From assembly GCA_907163375.1 (NCBI GenBank), contig CAJQUW010007984.1:1-64000 (forward strand): 64,000 nucleotides of DNA, written 5' to 3'. The position numbers and the translations under genes were made by a program. This DNA is from Prostheceraeus crozeri (Eukaryota > Platyhelminthes > Polycladida > Euryleptidae). Positions within the stretch are counted from its first letter, which is position 1, and each line of letters opens with the position of its first letter. Positions 19,441 to 30,335 of this stretch are shown here, piece after piece. Below the pieces are notes generated by a model. The model was not told where the DNA came from. It did not search any database and saw nothing but the letters and a program-made list of their open reading frames with translations.

Positions 19441-20324
19441 CTACAAGAAAATAAGGTGTTATTTATATACAATCATGAAAAGGGTTGTTATATTGGTAGA
19501 CAAATATAGCAACAAATGGAAGCAGTAATACCGAAAATGACATGCATGTAAAATTAATGACCAAATTTCCATAGGTGAAACTACCGAAACAGCTCTAGAA
19601 AGAGAAACCTCAATTACGTCAAATTCGGAACTAATGATGAACTACAATATTACAAAATCTATGGATTAACTACTTTTTCACATATTTTCTTGAAAAGTCA
19701 AGAATTCTTTTTTGCAGTTCCATGTATATGCATGCAGTGAAGTGTAGGATCAAGTTTTTAGCAGAATTTTCAGTATCTCGCTTGACTTGCAAATTGTAGA
19801 ACGGAAATACGTAAAATATCGATAACGCGGATGCATCGACATTAAATTTCAATTCAAATCGATTTTTACAAAGGTGTCTTTATTGCAAAGAATGAACCAC
19901 TTGATTTTGTGTGATGAGCACAGCGATGATAAAATATCATTTAACAGAATAAATCTGTATTTATCGCAAGCAGCAAATGTATAGTAATGAGTAAAAATAA
20001 CATTATATCGAAGACTATGACATAGAATAATGTAAATAGCTATACTTATAAAGGTCTCACGAAAATATGAATAGGAAATCATACTTCCATTTCGCTTGAA
20101 AGCATAAGGTGCCAATTGACGCTTCGTGGTAGTTCATGGGGTATGAAAATGGTGGCAGTTCTATTGTTAACAAGGTTAGGTTGAAAAGCGTATGATTTCG
20201 AATTGTCGTTAATGAGCAACTCAGTAGAAAAGCAAAAAAAATTCATTTGATTGTTTTTGATTAAAGCCTGGATCGCATCCTCACCGCTGGTCGCTCAAAT
20301 AGTTGCTCCAATCTTGCTTTCTTA
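19441..20324. other. No gene recognised
   Basis: Probable intron sequence upstream of the exon at 19,000-19,440, on the minus strand. Short frames here have no visible domain. AT-rich, no repeat found. Confidence 0.4.
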
Positions 20325-20455
20325 CAGGGTTCCCACGCATTTTGAAAAATAACATTCTCAGGTTTTTCCCGGATATCTTTGCACTTTTTGTTTTTCCCGG
20401 GGATTTTCCGGCCGAGAATTATATCTTCAAATTTCCCGGAGGCAAGGGAACCCTG
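20325..20455. mobile_element. 131-bp hAT-type MITE
   Basis: Ends are CAGGGTTCCC and its complement GGGAACCCTG. The flanks share TTCTTA (left TTTCTTA, right TTCTTAGT), consistent with a hAT target duplication of up to 8 bp with some decay. The body repeats TTTCCCGG words. Such CAGGG-type ends are typical of hAT miniature elements. Non-coding. Confidence 0.75.
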
Positions 20456-20744
20456 TTCTTAGTACATTTCAAGGGACCTTTGAGAGGCGTGCGATTCGTT
20501 TTCTGAATGTATAATTTTCGCCTGTACCTGGTTGGCATGAAAGCCATGTAAAGCTGCCAAGAATTGAATCAGATTTGTGTAACTACAGTATTTTCCGGAT
20601 AATTCGTCACCGTTCGGAACATAGAAGAAATGGCGAATTAAGCACATTGGCAGATTAGCAATATGGGTTTGCTTCCGTTATCAGTGTCTTAAAAACTTGT
20701 GTATAATGTTTTCACACCATTATTTTCCGGTAAATCAAAACAAA

Positions 20745-22030
20745 TTATTTCTAATTTATGACTATTATACGCGAGGCTACCCAAATTCATTTCAAATAAA
20801 TGAGAAGTCGATATCACGACCGGTTTCAGTCTATTTTAGACCATCATCAGGTGTATGTACAGGACATGGAAACAATCGACTTTTATACTAAAATGATTAA
20901 AATTAAATGAATTTTGATCGACAAAGTTGCGTCGGTCACTGAAAGACCCGCAGCTTAAACGAGGAATCGTGTTCGTTCAACAGATATCTTTCATTGCTAT
21001 GGCTGAGAGCGATGCTTTCAGCTATTTTCTTGTACTTGGTTTTGTAAATTATCGAGAAATCGGCAAGGTCAGCAGAGTGCACATGTTTAGAAATTTCAGT
21101 TTCATTAGGAATCCCGCGCTAGTGTAGAGATGACGCCTAGTCTCATCGATATAGCTGCTTGAGCACAGCTTACAATTAAATTTATAAACAACATTAGAGG
21201 AGAGACTAAGCTTCAACTTGTCTTTGTTAGGAAAAAGGTTAGCTGTCTTCAGGGTTCTGTAAACAACAATAATTTTATGATTCGCTGGAAGGATTTTGTT
21301 CAAACTGTCTTTTTAGTTTGACTTTCAAGATTTTTGACATAAGGGAGGCGCCAGTATATTTTTTTGGTATCATTTGTGCTAGGTTGAAAATTGTCAACAT
21401 TATTTTTAATTCTATCTATATGCTCATTCGAGTACCCATTGGCAGTGAAAATACTTTTGATGACTGAGAAACTATTTTCATAGGCATTTTGGCTACTACT
21501 TAGACGCTTCGCTCGAATGATCAAGGCGCGAATAGCTGACGTTTTATATCTAACAGGAGCATGGGCACTGTTAGGAAAGTATAAACCAGTGTTGGTATCT
21601 TTCAAATGCCAATGATAATTCAACGAGGTGTTTTTTTTGTGACCATAACGTCAAGGAACTTTAATTGATTATTGTCTTGTTTCTCATAAGTAAAGCGAAT
21701 ACTGTTTAAAGAATGCAAAAACTTTTCAGCATCCTTTTCGTTTTTGACGATAGCAAAAATATATCAACATAGCACCGAATTTAGTAATTTTTGACTCGAT
21801 CAAATTCATAGCGAAAGAGGCCATAGTTGGGACAAGGAGCGATCCCATGGCAACGCCTTCGATTTGGTAGTAAAGATTACCATTGAATTGAAAAAGCATG
21901 TTTTTACATGATAAATTTAGGAAAGAAATCAGAGTTCCTTTATCGACCGGAAAGTTTTTGAAATCAATTAAGCTACAAATATGATCGAAAGTATCGTCGA
22001 GCAGAATACTAGGAAATAAGCTCACAACGT
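20745..22030 (-). mobile_element. Penelope-like retroelement, fossil
   Basis: Minus-strand reading gives reverse-transcriptase blocks (NMLFQFNGNLYYQIEGVAMGS with LVPTMASFAMNLIE, about 21,790-21,910) and downstream a GIY-YIG endonuclease start (NVVYKFNCKLCSSSYIDETR, about 21,130-21,200), the order of Penelope-like elements. The right-hand AGACCATCATCAGGTG region and ACCGGTTTCAG near 20,820 match the usual 3' part of such elements. It is truncated at the 5' side and has several frame changes. Confidence 0.82.
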
Positions 22031-23485
22031 CATATATACATATCTAAATATCTAAACTTACCCCGATTGTGAGGAACACTTTTACGCCGCAGAATGTTTA
22101 CTTGCAACGAAACCAGAAATGCGATGCTTGCCGGATAAACAAATACATAATATTTTTGAACAAATAATATTTGCTCATAGACATAAGGAAGATTCTACCA
22201 AACTCTATGGATTCTACTCTACTCACAATGAGTCCATTTCATATGGCTATATCTAGCATTTGATGTTCATACTGCATTTTACTGACCAACTATGGCGTGA
22301 TATAAACCGCAAGCAACAGACACTAGTTAGTATCAGGCAATACCAACAGATTTTAGAAAGTGATCATACAAAATATAGATAAAACCGCAGCTGGAGGAAT
22401 CATGTTGTATATTTATTGGAACAATTTCCCCGGCTGATATTGCCAGAGACATTTGATTATATTGCCCTTAGTGTTAAGTGTCGATTATCTGATGTCTGCG
22501 GATATTGCAAACTGTCAATTTGAGATTTATATAAAAGGCATCCCCGGGGTTGATAATGGATATTATGCATGCATCAAAAATAAATTAGGTAGTACATGAA
22601 ATACGAATAAGCTTAATGCTGATCGATTGATCAGCTTGCAGAAGAGAATCGAACTTGAGTTCTAAACATAGATCAAAAGTCGTGCTTTTGATCTGTAATA
22701 ATAAATGTAATTGTCGAGGTAGATTATGCAATTTCATTCCATTGAATAAATACATGTAGTATGCAGATATAATATATACATATTCCTTCTATATCCAATT
22801 AGACTTAACTATTCTACGCTTATATTCATCTGTATCTTTACAGAATCTAATGAATTATATTATATATAAAGCTGTACGACAAAAACTAACAAAATTTAAT
22901 CATATTGGGGTGGATGTTTTGTTTCCTGTTCCTTGCGATGCTTCTTTGATTAAAGTGAATTGCACAACAGTAAGAAAACCAATACCCTGGTGAGCGATCG
23001 GAGTATATGTCAGTTCTGAAATTTTCGGCATAGCTAAATTTGTTTAAATACCTACAAAAATATATGCACAAACTCCTTCTATAACTTGTCAACCAGCTGT
23101 CAGCTGACAAAACATATGTCTGCTCCTCTTCGAACGTTTTCATAATAGTAATTATCTCATTCTAGATGTCCTGTTTGTAAAGATCACTGTCTGCCACGAC
23201 CGGATGAATATTGAAGATTTCAGCTTAACCCTTTCAAATTCAAAGTTCGTTTTCCTGATATACTGCATTACTTGTTGTATTTCAGACGGAAAGCAATGCT
23301 GAGATAGCTAAATTATCCTATGGATTCCCACATAAATGAAAGTGATCTATAATCAAAGTCAAGTTGGATTGGAATCCAAAAATTCATCTTTCATGCCTTA
23401 CTCATATTTCAGCATGGCCGACGTATGCATAAAATGAGTACTTGTGCAATTTAATCCACCCATTGACTTCATATGTTTTACTATC
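22031..23485. other. No gene recognised; one perfect hairpin
   Basis: About 1.45 kb with no recognisable domain. A perfect 9-bp stem with 5-nt loop lies at 22,671-22,693 (GATCAAAAG, loop TCGTG, CTTTTGATC). A partial tRNA T-loop-like word lies nearby but no tRNA fold could be made. Confidence 0.5.
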
Positions 23486-23487
23486 TA

Positions 23488-25027
23488 CAGATTGTTTCAT
23501 AAAAAATGGATCACCCTTAAACATCGCCTTAACTTCAACTTTGTCTAACTCCGCCAAACTTGAGCGAATTTCTCTGAAATTTGGAAGATATGTCAGTTGT
23601 GCTTACTAATATCATTGTTGGAAATTTCAAGCATGAATATTGAGTTGTTTTCCTGTTATAGATAAAAAAGTAGTAGATAATTTGATCGTCATTTAGCAAT
23701 GTTACACAAAATCATACCTCACTCTTATAAAATTACATTTGTTTCCTTTGTTATGTAATATGTTGTTCTACAAGCCTAAAGCTATCAAGCAAAACAAACA
23801 TAAAGAAAATCGGTCAATCAGAGTCAGTATAGCACCATTATTCATCAACAATAATGTATCTGTTACATGTGATTAACTGGACTTCATGTTCCATAGCTTC
23901 CTGACTTCGTTGCGGTGGTGCTGGCAGCACTCCTGATTGCTTTCAGCTAGAAATCTATCTCTCACCGGTTGAAAACAATACAAAGCACAAATGAACAATA
24001 ACGAGATCGCATTCACAAAAGGCAAAGTGTCAGCCTTGCTAGAACTAGGGTCTTCTTTGCGAGCTACAAGCAAGCGACTAAATGTCCCTTAGACAAATGT
24101 GCATCGATGGCATAATGATGATTTTCGACTCTGTCGTAAAGAGGGCTCTGGCCGTCCCCGCAAAACATCCAAACGTAGAGACCGCCTAATTTTTAGATTT
24201 GTTAAAGTTGATCCAAGTCTCTCGTTAACTGAGATGGCTGCACTAGACTCGTCTATTTCTAAGTCCACTATTCGTAGAAGACTTATTGAGTCGAATTTCA
24301 AGAGCTGTAAGAGGCCCTCTCAGATCGAATTATCAGATCAGATTACAAAAAGACGTCTCAGATGGGCAATGAGTCATTGTCACTGGCGAAATCAATGGGA
24401 TCAATGGGTGCGACTCTACTGATTTGGGCTGGCATTTGGACCAATGGCCGCTCTGAACTTCACATACAGCAAGGAACCATGAATTCTGAACGCTATGTGA
24501 ATGTTTTACGAATGAACATTGGCCAAATGACAGATCAACTTGGTGATCCATCGACTTGGTTATTTATGGATGATAATGCTACGTGTCACAGGAGTAGTAG
24601 AGTCAACTTATGCAAGTCTCAATTAGGGCTTAGGACATTAACTTGGCCAGCTCGTTCTCCTGATCTGAATCCCATAGAAAATGTATGGAGTATTCTAAAA
24701 CGCAACGTTCGTCGTTCACTGCTACCTACAGATGGCGTATCACAACTTACGTCACTGTTAAAAAGAGAGTGGAGAAAGTTAGATCAGTCAAAAATCAACG
24801 ATATCATCGAATCAATGCCTAGACGAATTGGTAATGTCATTGAGAATAAGGGTAGGGCCACAAAATATTAGCTTCTTAAGAACCGTTACTGTATCATAGC
24901 TTATCAGATTGTATAAGGACATTTAAATATATTAGGGACATGAAATAACATGACAAATGCTTTCTGCATCATACTTATGTTTTATTTAGTCAAATTTTAG
25001 GATGATCCACTTTTTATGAAACGGACT
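23488..25027 (+). mobile_element. Tc1-like transposon copy T3
   Basis: Left end CAGATTGTTTCATAAAAAAT after TA at 23,486-23,487. The right end is slightly altered (GGACTAC instead of GGACTGTA), so the last bases are uncertain by a few nt. The transposase has an internal deletion but an intact C terminus ending GRATKY. T3 and T4 form a second inverted pair. Confidence 0.9.
23991..24871 (+). pseudogene. Tc1 transposase, T3 copy, internal deletion
   Basis: Starts at the ATG at 23,991. The C-terminal half is intact with FMDDNATCH, NPIENVW and the terminal LKREWRKLDQSKIND...NKGRATKY block, which shows what T1 and T4 have lost. The part holding the first catalytic Asp is missing: the frame changes after HWRNQWDQ where T4 has HWRNQWDRVVWYDEAS. 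An early stop near the NVP junction is shared with T1. Confidence 0.88.
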
Positions 25028-25810
25028 ACTATTTCATAGACCTACTTCTAAGAAAATTTCATGTAACACTGGTTGTTGATGGCATAATAATGTGCGTACA
25101 GCACAAATATTGAATATACGTCAGATTGAGAATGACTGTATCGACAGGTGAAATGCACGGACAAAGCAAGGAACTGATAAATTACAAGCATCATTGCTGA
25201 TCCGCTTGTGTTCTGATTAGTAATTAGTTTCTTTTGATATTCAGGAACTGTTCGTATCCTTCATGTAATATATCTAACTTAGTTATACATAAAGGTATAT
25301 ATAGATATACAACAAAAGAATATTTATGAAACTAGGTAAAATATTTATAGCCGTATTTGACACATTATTTCCGAGATAAAACACGAGCAACTCCCACTTA
25401 CTATCATGTTTACAGGCGAGCTATATTGTTCAAATTTGGACGCATACAAACAAATAATAGTTCAACATGAAACATAGATATCAGCACGTTTGACTAGGAT
25501 ATATTACAGCCTGAACAAATTACCTCCGTTTCATATCCACGAAGTGCAAGTATATCCGTAATTATCTCTTCACAAATGTTAGTTCCGTTTGATATCCAAG
25601 AAATGCAAGTATACCCGCATATTTTCCTTGAACAATCGATAGTTTCGTTTCATATCCAAGAAGTGCAAGTATCCGTCCCGTATCTTTTTAGATATCACAT
25701 TATTTTGTTCCGTTCCATATCCGTGAGAAGGGTTACTATCCATCCTACATTCCATGAATATCACAGTGATTAGATCCGTCTCGTGTCCGCAAGATCACGG
25801 AATGAAAATA
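25028..25810. repeat. Gap between T3 and T4 with a ~60-bp CCGTTT repeat array
   Basis: From 25,524 to about 25,735 a unit with CCGTTTCATATCCA(A/C)GAA and GTGCAAGTAT repeats four times at about 59-65 bp spacing. The CCGT words match those near the bracket repeats at 16.4 and 27.5 kb, so this may be subterminal sequence of the same element. The remainder shows no gene. Confidence 0.65.
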
Positions 25811-27402
25811 CAGTCCGTTTCATAAAAAGTGGATCATCCCAAAATTTGACTAAATAAAGCATAAGTATGACACAGAAAGCATTTTTCATGTTATTTCATG
25901 TCCCTAATATATTTAAATGTCCTTATATAATCTGATAAGCTATGATACAGCAACGGTTCTTAAGAAGCTAATATTTTGTGGCCCTACCCTTATTGTCAAT
26001 GACACTACCAATTCGTCTAGTGACGTAAGTTGTGATACGCCATCTGTAGGTAGCAGTGAACGACGAACGTTGCGTTTTAGAATACTCCATACATTTTCTA
26101 TGGGATTCAGATCAGGAGAACGAGCTGGCCAAGTTAATGTCCTAAGCCCTAATTGAGACTTGCATAAGTTGACTCTACTACTCCTGTGACACGTAGCATT
26201 ATCATCCATAAATAACCAAGTCGATGGATCACCAAGTTGATCTGTCATTTGGCCAATGTTCATTCGTAAAACATTCACATAACGTTCAGAATTCATGGTT
26301 CCTTGCTGTATGTGAAGTTCAGAGCGGCCATTGGTCCAAATGCCAGCCCAAATCAGTAGAGTCGCACCACCTTGTACCCGGGGACGATGCAAATGTCTCG
26401 GAATTTCCTGATCAGATTTTATCCATAATCTCAATCGACCACCACTATCCTTCAGACGGACTGATGCCTCATCATACCAGACAACCCGATCCCATTGATT
26501 TCGCCAGTGACAATGACTCATTGCCCATCTGAGACGCCTTTTTGTATGCTGATCTGATAATTCGATCTGAGAGGGCCTCTTACAGTTCTTGAAATTCGAC
26601 TCAATAAGTCTTCTACGAATAGTGGACTTAGAAATAGACGAGTCTAGTGCAGCCATCTCAGCTAACGAGAGACTTGGATCAACTTTAACAAATCTCAAAA
26701 TTAGGCGGTCTCTACGTTTGGATGTTTTGCGTGGACGGCCAGAGCCCTCTTTACGACAGAGTCGAAAATCATTATTATGCCATCGATGCACATTTGTGTA
26801 AGGGACATTTTGTCGCTTGCTTGTAGCTCGCAAAGAAAACCCTTGTTCTAGCAAAGCTGACACTTTGCCTTTTGTGAATGCGATCTCGTTATTGTTCATT
26901 TGTGCTTTGTATTGTTTTCAACCGGTAAGAGATAGATTTCTAGCTGAAAGCAATCAGGAGTGCTGCCAACACCACCGCAACGAAGTCAGGAAGCTATGGA
27001 ACATGAAGTCCAGTTAATCACATGTAGCAGTTACATTATTGTTGATGAATAATGGTGCTATACTGACTCTGATTGACCGATTTTCTTTATGTTTGTTTTG
27101 CTTGATAGCTTTTGGCTTGTAGAACAACATATTACATAACAAAGGAAACAAATGTAATTTTATAAGAGTGGGGTATGATTTTGTGTAACATTGCTAAATG
27201 ACGATCAAATTATCTACTACTTTTTTATCTATAACAGGAAAACAACTCAATATTCATGCTTGAAATTTCCAACAATGATATTAGTAAGCACAACTGACAT
27301 ATCTTCCAAATGTCAGAGAAATTCGCTCAAGTTTGGCGGAGTTAGACAAAGTTGAAGTTAAGGCGATGTTTAAGGGTGATCCATTTTTTATGAAACAATC
27401 TG
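25811..27402 (-). mobile_element. Tc1-like transposon copy T4 (most complete)
   Basis: 1,592 bp with TA duplications at 25,809-25,810 and 27,403-27,404. Ends match T1-T3. It carries the longest uninterrupted transposase frame of the four. It is inserted in CCGT-rich sequence near the right bracket repeat at 27,534. Confidence 0.95.
25940..26899 (-). CDS. Tc1 family DD34E transposase, T4 copy
   Basis: 319 aa from the ATG at 26,899. Order: N-terminal helix-turn-helix (SALLEQGFSLRATSKRQNV), GSGRPRK hook, second helix-turn-helix (LAEMAALDSSISKSTIRRRL), then the catalytic core with Asp in VVWYDEAS, Asp in FMDDNATCH and Glu in NPIENVW, with 34 residues between the last two, as in Tc1. The enzyme cuts and pastes at TA. 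Near the C terminus about 70 bp are missing relative to T3, so the end reads TSLDELVVSLTIRVG instead of the LKREWRKLDQ block. It is probably inactive. Confidence 0.92.
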   Translation of the reverse strand: MNNNEIAFTKGKVSALLEQGFSLRATSKRQNVPYTNVHRWHNNDFRLCRKEGSGRPRKTSKRRDRLILRFVKVDPSLSLAEMAALDSSISKSTIRRRLIESNFKNCKRPSQIELSDQHTKRRLRWAMSHCHWRNQWDRVVWYDEASVRLKDSGGRLRLWIKSDQEIPRHLHRPRVQGGATLLIWAGIWTNGRSELHIQQGTMNSERYVNVLRMNIGQMTDQLGDPSTWLFMDDNATCHRSSRVNLCKSQLGLRTLTWPARSPDLNPIENVWSILKRNVRRSLLPTDGVSQLTSLDELVVSLTIRVGPQNISFLRTVAVS

Positions 27403-27404
27403 TA

Positions 27405-27875
27405 TATCATATAAAGAATTCCGCAAGTTGTACGGATATCAGCCGGATTCAAAAAATATTTTAAGGATGACAAAAGGAATTAAATCTACTTCCGTTCTTA
27501 TTCCATTTCTTGTCCGTGTATTTGACGGATTTAATTTGCTCGGTGGGTAATAGGCTACAAGTGTTGTAATGAAGCATGCCACATTCAGTCACTGTTCAAA
27601 AATCAGAAAGTAAAAGGCATATTTACATTGGTCGGAGATGATTCAAAGGTGGTCTAATAAAGCATTGTTCTATTGATGAAGTCAGAGATCGAATGAGACC
27701 GCATAGTGGCGAATCACAGATTTACGAGTACATTTCATTACAAGGTATATAATTTAAAATTGGTAGACACAGCATATTTTCAATGTCGCAAAGTATAATA
27801 ATGATAATATCAAAGGTACCTGATGAAAAGGGCATGTAATACAGTCAAAGCAACTGATTGTATAACATAGCCGAT
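27405..27875. other. No gene recognised; right bracket repeat inside
   Basis: Contains the right copy of the 16-bp bracket repeat (27,534-27,549) and CCGT-rich sequence just left of it. Beyond 27,550 no feature is visible. Confidence 0.5.
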
Positions 27876-27879
27876 GAAA

Positions 27880-28990
27880 ACACGAAGCCATTTAGTTTGC
27901 GAGACGTTTTCAAATGTGGCAAAATCAGACGGTGACTTCGATCAGACACTTTTGGCATAAGATGATGTAGAACATGATCTCTATTTTGTAATGCAATACG
28001 AAAAAGACGCAGAGACAAAAGTTTTCCTCTGGAAAATATATCCAGGAGATTACATTTATTGCAAAAACGCTCGTCGTGTCCATGAATGACTTGGAAAGCT
28101 CTCTTACTGCATAGCTAACAGTTTCGAATCTAATGTGGATCCAGCGTTCAAAAAGACCGGCTAAGCGTATTCCATTATAGAGCGAATAATGGAGTTGAAT
28201 ACAGTAATCAATTGATCGTGATTTAGGACACGGAGAGCATATAGACATTTTTAGACTTTAGAAACAATGTATTCAAAATGACTTGACCAAGTCAATTTGT
28301 TATTAAAAATAATACCAAGAATCTCTGTACAAAAAACTTTATCGACATCAGATACTGGTTGAACAGGAAGAGCATAAAAAATTAATGTTCAAAACTTTTG
28401 TTTTCATATCATCTGCAATCATTTTATTTTCGTAACACCATTTCTTGAAATTTTCAATCTCAGAGGACACACGACACAAGTCATTATAGAGTCTATGCGA
28501 TAGACAGGTACAATGAGTGTTACATCGTCGGCGTATTTGACAACGCGAACATTCGAATTATAAGAGTAGGTGGCCAAGATAAGAGGTAAGGTCCAATCTT
28601 TGATCCGTGAGGAATCCCACTAGTAACTTTTACCAAAGAACTCTTAATTTGTCCCAGTTTAACTGCTTGTTGGTGATTACTTAGAAAGTTGTTCACCCAA
28701 TTTACAAATGCATTGGGATCGAAAGTTTGGACATACAATTTAACAGGAAGTGATGTTGAATGCAATCAAATATCCGAGTCAAGTCAAAAGTTATCAATCT
28801 AACAGTTGCAACATCAGGCTCTTCCAATAAGTTACAAATTTCATCATGTATTGTAATAAGGGTGCATGCAGGTGAAGTATGTGGACGATACGCAAATTGG
28901 CTAGAGTCATAATTCTAGCAGCAGGCCACATCATGGATCTGATTAGTTTTGTAGTCAGCCAATTCTGCAGTAGGCTACCAAAGAAATCAT
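27880..28990 (-). mobile_element. CR1/L2-like LINE fragment (reverse transcriptase part)
   Basis: On the minus strand the order is: QFAYRPHTS-like block (about 28,900), AFVNWVNNFLSNHQQAVKLG (about 28,680), VTSGIPHGSKIGPYL, then a KYADDVTLIVP catalytic segment near 28,530, then downstream RSRSIDYC-like 3' blocks (about 28,170-28,230). This is the usual order of non-LTR retrotransposon reverse transcriptase of the CR1/Jockey-L2 group. The 5' part is missing and the frame changes several times, so it is a dead, 5'-truncated copy. Confidence 0.8.
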
Positions 28991-30335
28991 AATAGAATAA
29001 TGCTGTGATGAGTGTAGACTTTTGGAACTTTTAACAAAAACATGTTGGTTGAAAAGCAAAGAAGATGCTTAATATGCACATTTGTTATCGAAAACGATAC
29101 CTAACCAAAATTTTAACCTGTGGTTTGCTTTACGATTTGCAAAATATTCTGTTCTAATTGAAACACATGCTTTGTGGCTTTTTCTTAAGTTTACCACAGA
29201 GATAATTATAAGGTTTCCAGAAACAGCAACAAACCATGCACAGAAATTGTGCCCACAAGTCTGGACTGGGGCAAAACTTCAGAAAGCTCAAATACTTGCT
29301 TTGATCAGTGGAAAATATTGCAAAAGTATCACCAGTGTTCCAACAAAGGAAATTTGTTGATCTATAACTAAATCTATATTTAAAACATTTTGCAAAATCT
29401 AAGTAATTACACAGTAAATTGGGAATACATTGCTAGAAAATTCTATAATTTGTTTACGATGCACCAGGATTGAAACCGGCCGGCGCACCGCAATCGAAAC
29501 CGGCCGGCCGGGGTAACAGAGAACAACGTCAGTTAAAATTGATCATATGCCGTGGACTTAAAACAACGATCTACCATCCACTGTAAAAATCTCAGGCAGT
29601 AGGCGGTCAGGTATTACATATGGCTGCATTGAAATCCAATCAATTCATTTCAACTCCTTATGTTTTATATACATGTAATGAAATTATTCGAGACATGGAA
29701 TAATCCTGCGATAGAGAGGCTAAGAAACACACTATTCTTATAAAATTCGTATAGTCCACCAAATGACAGGAGGTCATTACAGCAGCTAAGCAAAAATCAA
29801 GCTCTTCTTTATTTTATAGTCGATAATTTCTGAAATTATACAGAAGTTGACGGCACTTCGGCGTCCCGCACTTTGAAAAATCGACTTCCCCACACAAGGC
29901 GTCCCGCACTTTGACACTAGACGTTCAAGCGATTTTATTATTCAAATAGATTTCAATCTTCACAATGATTTTGCTTGTTAAGCTAACGTGTTGTTTGTAT
30001 AAAGGAATAGGGGATATAGAGTAGGATAAAGGGATAAAGAATAGCTGGGATACCAAATAATTCGCATTCAATAGCTCAGATAATTTGCCAGAAGTTTATG
30101 CACTCTGCATAAAACGCAGTTTTAAAACAGCATCCATGTGATTAAATTTCCGGAAAATACATAAACTTTACCCATAACTTCATAACTTTCAAGCACTGTT
30201 ATGCAGAAGTAAGTTGCTTTATTTATGCATTAAGTTAAGAGTCTTCTGAGATAGACACCACAAATTGAATAACGCTCAACCTTTAGTCCAGTTTTCCATT
30301 TTATTGAGTCCTTCATTATATTCGGAAAGGGTATA
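28991..30335. other. No gene recognised; small GC-rich repeats
   Basis: A duplicated GAAACCGGCCGGC(G/C) word lies at 29,473-29,510, and GGCGTCCCGCACTTTGA occurs twice near 29,859-29,925. These are local duplications in otherwise AT-rich, gene-free sequence. Confidence 0.5.

Larger units (their letters stand above)
16362..27549. repeat. 11.2-kb span bracketed by a 16-bp perfect inverted repeat
   Basis: TACCCACCGAGCAAAT at 16,362-16,377 is repeated as its exact complement at 27,534-27,549. Both inner flanks are crowded with CCGT/ACGG words (for example 16,390-16,550 and 27,420-27,530), as in DNA transposons with many subterminal transposase-binding sites. Tc1 copies T2 and T4 lie inside these flanks. 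No transposase was recognised inside and no target duplication is clear, so this could be one large old DNA transposon, two solo ends, or a MITE family pair. Confidence 0.5.

Noticed and set aside
22630-22700. Possible tRNA on the minus strand (TTCGATT word and a hairpin)
   Set aside because: The T-loop-like word has no matching stem and no cloverleaf or acceptor pairing can be made.
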